Part shown: piece by piece, positions 5,628 to 7,240 of the stretch
Layout of the letters: every line of letters begins with the position of its first letter
Position numbering within the stretch: position 1 is the first letter of the stretch
DNA from: Christensenella sp. UBA5399
GTDB lineage: Bacteria; Bacillota; Clostridia; Christensenellales; Christensenellaceae
NCBI GenBank assembly: GCA_002407725.1
Contig: DHOD01000104.1
Span: forward strand, 36,312 to 43,551
Direction of reading: 5' to 3'
Length of the DNA: 7,240 nt
The notes under the pieces: generated by a model
What the model was told of the DNA's origin: nothing
Databases searched by the model: none
Seen by the model: the letters and a program-made list of their open reading frames with translations, nothing else
Program-made: the position numbers and the translations under genes

Positions 5628-6605
5628 TTATTTCTGCATCAATATATCTTGCTCAATCGAGAGCGCCTCCGCCGGATTGCCCACCGTCATGCTGGCAATC
5701 TGCTGTTCCGTCACGCCGTGCTGCTTCATAAACGGTATAAATGTCTCCAGTATATAATCGAGCCCGATTTCCGCGCCGTAGCTCTTGAGCCGCGCGCGCG
5801 TGGTATCCAGCCCCACCAGCAGCTGTTTCTCGTATCCGGCGTCAAGCATCGCCTGCATCAGCGCCAGCTCATGCTCATCGCTGTGGTATTTGAACCTTCC
5901 TATGGTATCGTACTCCAGGTATACGCCCCGCGCCAGCAAATCCTTGTGCAGCGGGATGTCGTACTTTGCCCTGTCGGTGTGAGCCAGCCAAAGCCGCCCC
6001 GCCGGCACATCGTGCTTATCGACATAAAAATCCACGACCTCCATCGGGTCGGCGCCGCGCTCGATATGGCACATCACGGGCGCGCCCGTCTCCCTTTGCG
6101 CAGCGGCGGCAGCGGTATGCAGCTTTTCATACGTCGCGTCCGCATAAAGCCCGCCGGAATCCACCGCAACCTTGATGATGCCCGCCTTGCAGGTCAGTCG
6201 CTCGTTGCCGCCCACGTGCGAGCTCAGCATACCCTCCAGCACCTCGCTGATGTACAGGTCTGCGATCTTTTGCTCGTCCCAGTGGAAGACATACCTGTCG
6301 TCATAGTAGAATATCATTTTGTGAAAGCCTGTGGATGCGACAATATGTACGCCGGTCTCTTCCGAGGCCTTCTGTTCCCACTCCGCTATGCGGCCCGACA
6401 TCACGGGCTGTGCATCCACAATGGCGCCCCCGCCCCTCTGGCGGTACAGGTTCAACTCCTCCACACCATTTTCATAGCTGTCAATCAGCGTAAACGCCGC
6501 AATTTCCGTCGTCTTATCCCGCTCTATGAATATGTGCTCATGGCACTGCGTATGCCCCAGCCTATCGGGCGTAATATCGCCCGCCACAGTCCTCACAATT
6601 TTCAT
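5628..6605 (-). CDS. Phosphotriesterase-family hydrolase, probable sugar (phospho)lactonase
   Basis: This 325-residue amidohydrolase-superfamily enzyme belongs to the phosphotriesterase group (COG1735 type), a TIM barrel with two metals. All six ligands are visible: His22 and His24 in CHEHIF, the lysine expected to be carboxylated (Lys145 in GIIKVAVDS), His180 in VMCHIERG, His209 in LAHTDR and Asp267 in GLDTTR. The segment STGFHKMIFYY (~91-101) resembles the bacterial relatives (from Listeria, Bacillus halodurans and Mycoplasma) shown to open phosphorylated sugar lactones, rather than the pesticide-degrading enzymes. There is no signal peptide, in keeping with a cytosolic metabolic enzyme. 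GGAG lies 5 bases before the ATG. The gene is 34 bases downstream of the MDR dehydrogenase gene and 34 bases upstream of the shikimate-dehydrogenase-like gene, clearly operonic. A lactone made by a neighbouring dehydrogenase is the likely substrate (inference); an ester or other lactone remains possible. Confidence 0.9.
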   Translation of the reverse strand: MKIVRTVAGDITPDRLGHTQCHEHIFIERDKTTEIAAFTLIDSYENGVEELNLYRQRGGGAIVDAQPVMSGRIAEWEQKASEETGVHIVASTGFHKMIFYYDDRYVFHWDEQKIADLYISEVLEGMLSSHVGGNERLTCKAGIIKVAVDSGGLYADATYEKLHTAAAAAQRETGAPVMCHIERGADPMEVVDFYVDKHDVPAGRLWLAHTDRAKYDIPLHKDLLARGVYLEYDTIGRFKYHSDEHELALMQAMLDAGYEKQLLVGLDTTRARLKSYGAEIGLDYILETFIPFMKQHGVTEQQIASMTVGNPAEALSIEQDILMQK

Positions 6606-6639
6606 GGCATCTCCTTTTCACCCGGCCATTACCCGGCTA

Positions 6640-7240
6640 TCAGTCAAACACAATTACCTGCTTGATCCCCTTGGCTGCTTTCGCATTTTCAAAAGCCTGC
6701 AGCGCATCTTCAATTTTATACTCGCCCGTGACCATTTTACCCACCGGCACCAGCCCGTCCGCAACAAACTCCAATGTCTTGCGGAACTGCGCCGCCGAAG
6801 AGCGCGTCGCGCCTGTCAGTATCAGCTCCCTGTAGTGCACGATGTTGGTGTCGATCGGCACAGGCTGCTTGGACGCCGGTATGCCGCCAAAGAAGTTGAC
6901 CCTGCCGCCAAAGTTCATCAACGGAAGCATCGCCGCCTGCACCGCGGGTACGGGGTTTGCCGTGATCGCGATATCCAGCCCCCTGCCGTGCGTCTCTTTG
7001 TCCACAAACCCGGGCAGGTCGGGGCCGTTGTATGTGATGATGCCGTCCACGATCTGCTTGGCCGTTTCCAGCCTCTCGTCGGATATATCGTTCATGATCA
7101 CCTTGCCCGCGCCCGCCATCTTGAGCAGCAGCGCATGGAACAGGCCAATCGGGCCCGCGCCCACCACCATGGCGTATTCGCCCGGCTGTACGTTGCATTT
7201 CAAAAATCCATTGTACGCGCACGAGAGCGGCTCGTTGAGC
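6640..7240 (-). CDS. Zinc-type (MDR) alcohol/polyol dehydrogenase, C-terminal part
   Basis: The last ~199 residues of a medium-chain dehydrogenase/reductase are visible; the reading frame stays open to the right edge, so the N-terminal catalytic part, with its zinc ligands, is outside the window. The first residues read NEPLSCAYNGFLK, the typical domain-joining segment of sorbitol/threonine-dehydrogenase-like MDR proteins. The Rossmann fold follows, with VVGAGPIGLFHA, then VIMNDISDERLETAK, whose Asp suggests NAD. Next come GRGLDIAITAN and GGRVNFFGG, and the protein ends ALQAFENAKAAKGIKQVIVFD, as is normal for the family. A TTG codon at 7203 could be taken as a start but lies mid-domain. This is the first gene of the - strand set in view, 34 bases before the phosphotriesterase-family gene. 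A sugar or polyol (possibly phosphorylated) substrate is inferred from context. Confidence 0.92.
   Translation of the reverse strand, partial: LNEPLSCAYNGFLKCNVQPGEYAMVVGAGPIGLFHALLLKMAGAGKVIMNDISDERLETAKQIVDGIITYNGPDLPGFVDKETHGRGLDIAITANPVPAVQAAMLPLMNFGGRVNFFGGIPASKQPVPIDTNIVHYRELILTGATRSSAAQFRKTLEFVADGLVPVGKMVTGEYKIEDALQAFENAKAAKGIKQVIVFD

Noticed and set aside
6617..6639. Two copies of ACCCGGC about 11 bases apart in the gap between the MDR and phosphotriesterase genes
   Set aside because: The copies are short and imperfect beyond seven bases, with no link to a known site; this is expected by chance in GC-rich sequence.
5469..6665. A 398-codon open frame on the + strand
   Set aside because: It lies opposite the phosphotriesterase and shikimate-dehydrogenase-like genes, whose translations show complete family motifs. 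Its own translation is rich in Arg, His and Pro with no recognisable domain, and no ribosome binding site was seen. It is a by-product of GC-rich codons on the other strand.
7201..7203. TTG at 7203 as the true start of the MDR dehydrogenase
   Set aside because: The frame continues upstream to the window edge with NEPLSCAYNGF, a conserved MDR segment, so the gene is cut by the window rather than starting here.

Overview
The window looks like part of a chromosome from a Bacillota (Firmicutes) anaerobe of moderate GC, most likely a Clostridia-type bacterium. This is inferred from three things: strong AGGAGG-type ribosome binding sites in front of several genes, a short-cytoplasmic-tail DUF4179-like anti-sigma partner behind an ECF-type sigma factor (a Bacillota arrangement), and A/T-flanked intrinsic terminators. 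Species cannot be named from the sequence. No rRNA, tRNA, insertion sequence, integrase or CRISPR array was seen.

Layout. Positions 1-2133 (+ strand) hold a two-gene regulatory unit: a sigma-70 family (ECF-like) factor and, overlapping it by 8 bases, a large single-pass membrane protein that is probably its anti-sigma partner. A perfect 10-bp hairpin with T-runs on both sides (about 2153-2193) sits between the converging transcription units and can serve as terminator for both. Everything from 2202 to the right edge is on the - strand and reads as one catabolic gene set. In transcription order it encodes a zinc-type (MDR) dehydrogenase cut by the window edge, a phosphotriesterase-family lactonase-like enzyme, a divergent shikimate-dehydrogenase-fold protein, a cupin-type glucose-6-phosphate isomerase, then a 202-base gap packed with hairpins, a D-2-hydroxyacid dehydrogenase of the phosphoglycerate dehydrogenase type, and a KDPG/KHG-type aldolase.

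How the genes may work together (inference). The set has the parts expected of a sugar, polyol or sugar-acid breakdown route. The MDR enzyme and the shikimate-dehydrogenase-like enzyme would oxidise or reduce hydroxyl/keto positions, the phosphotriesterase relative would open a (phospho)lactone, the cupin enzyme would do an aldose/ketose isomerisation, the 2-hydroxyacid dehydrogenase would interconvert a 2-keto acid and its hydroxy acid, and the aldolase would split a 2-keto-3-deoxy acid to pyruvate plus an aldehyde. No transporter, kinase, dehydratase or transcriptional regulator is in view; these may lie beyond the right edge. The particular combination does not match a named pathway that I recognise, and it is the main point of interest. 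The second is the tightly packed hairpin array that splits the operon in two.
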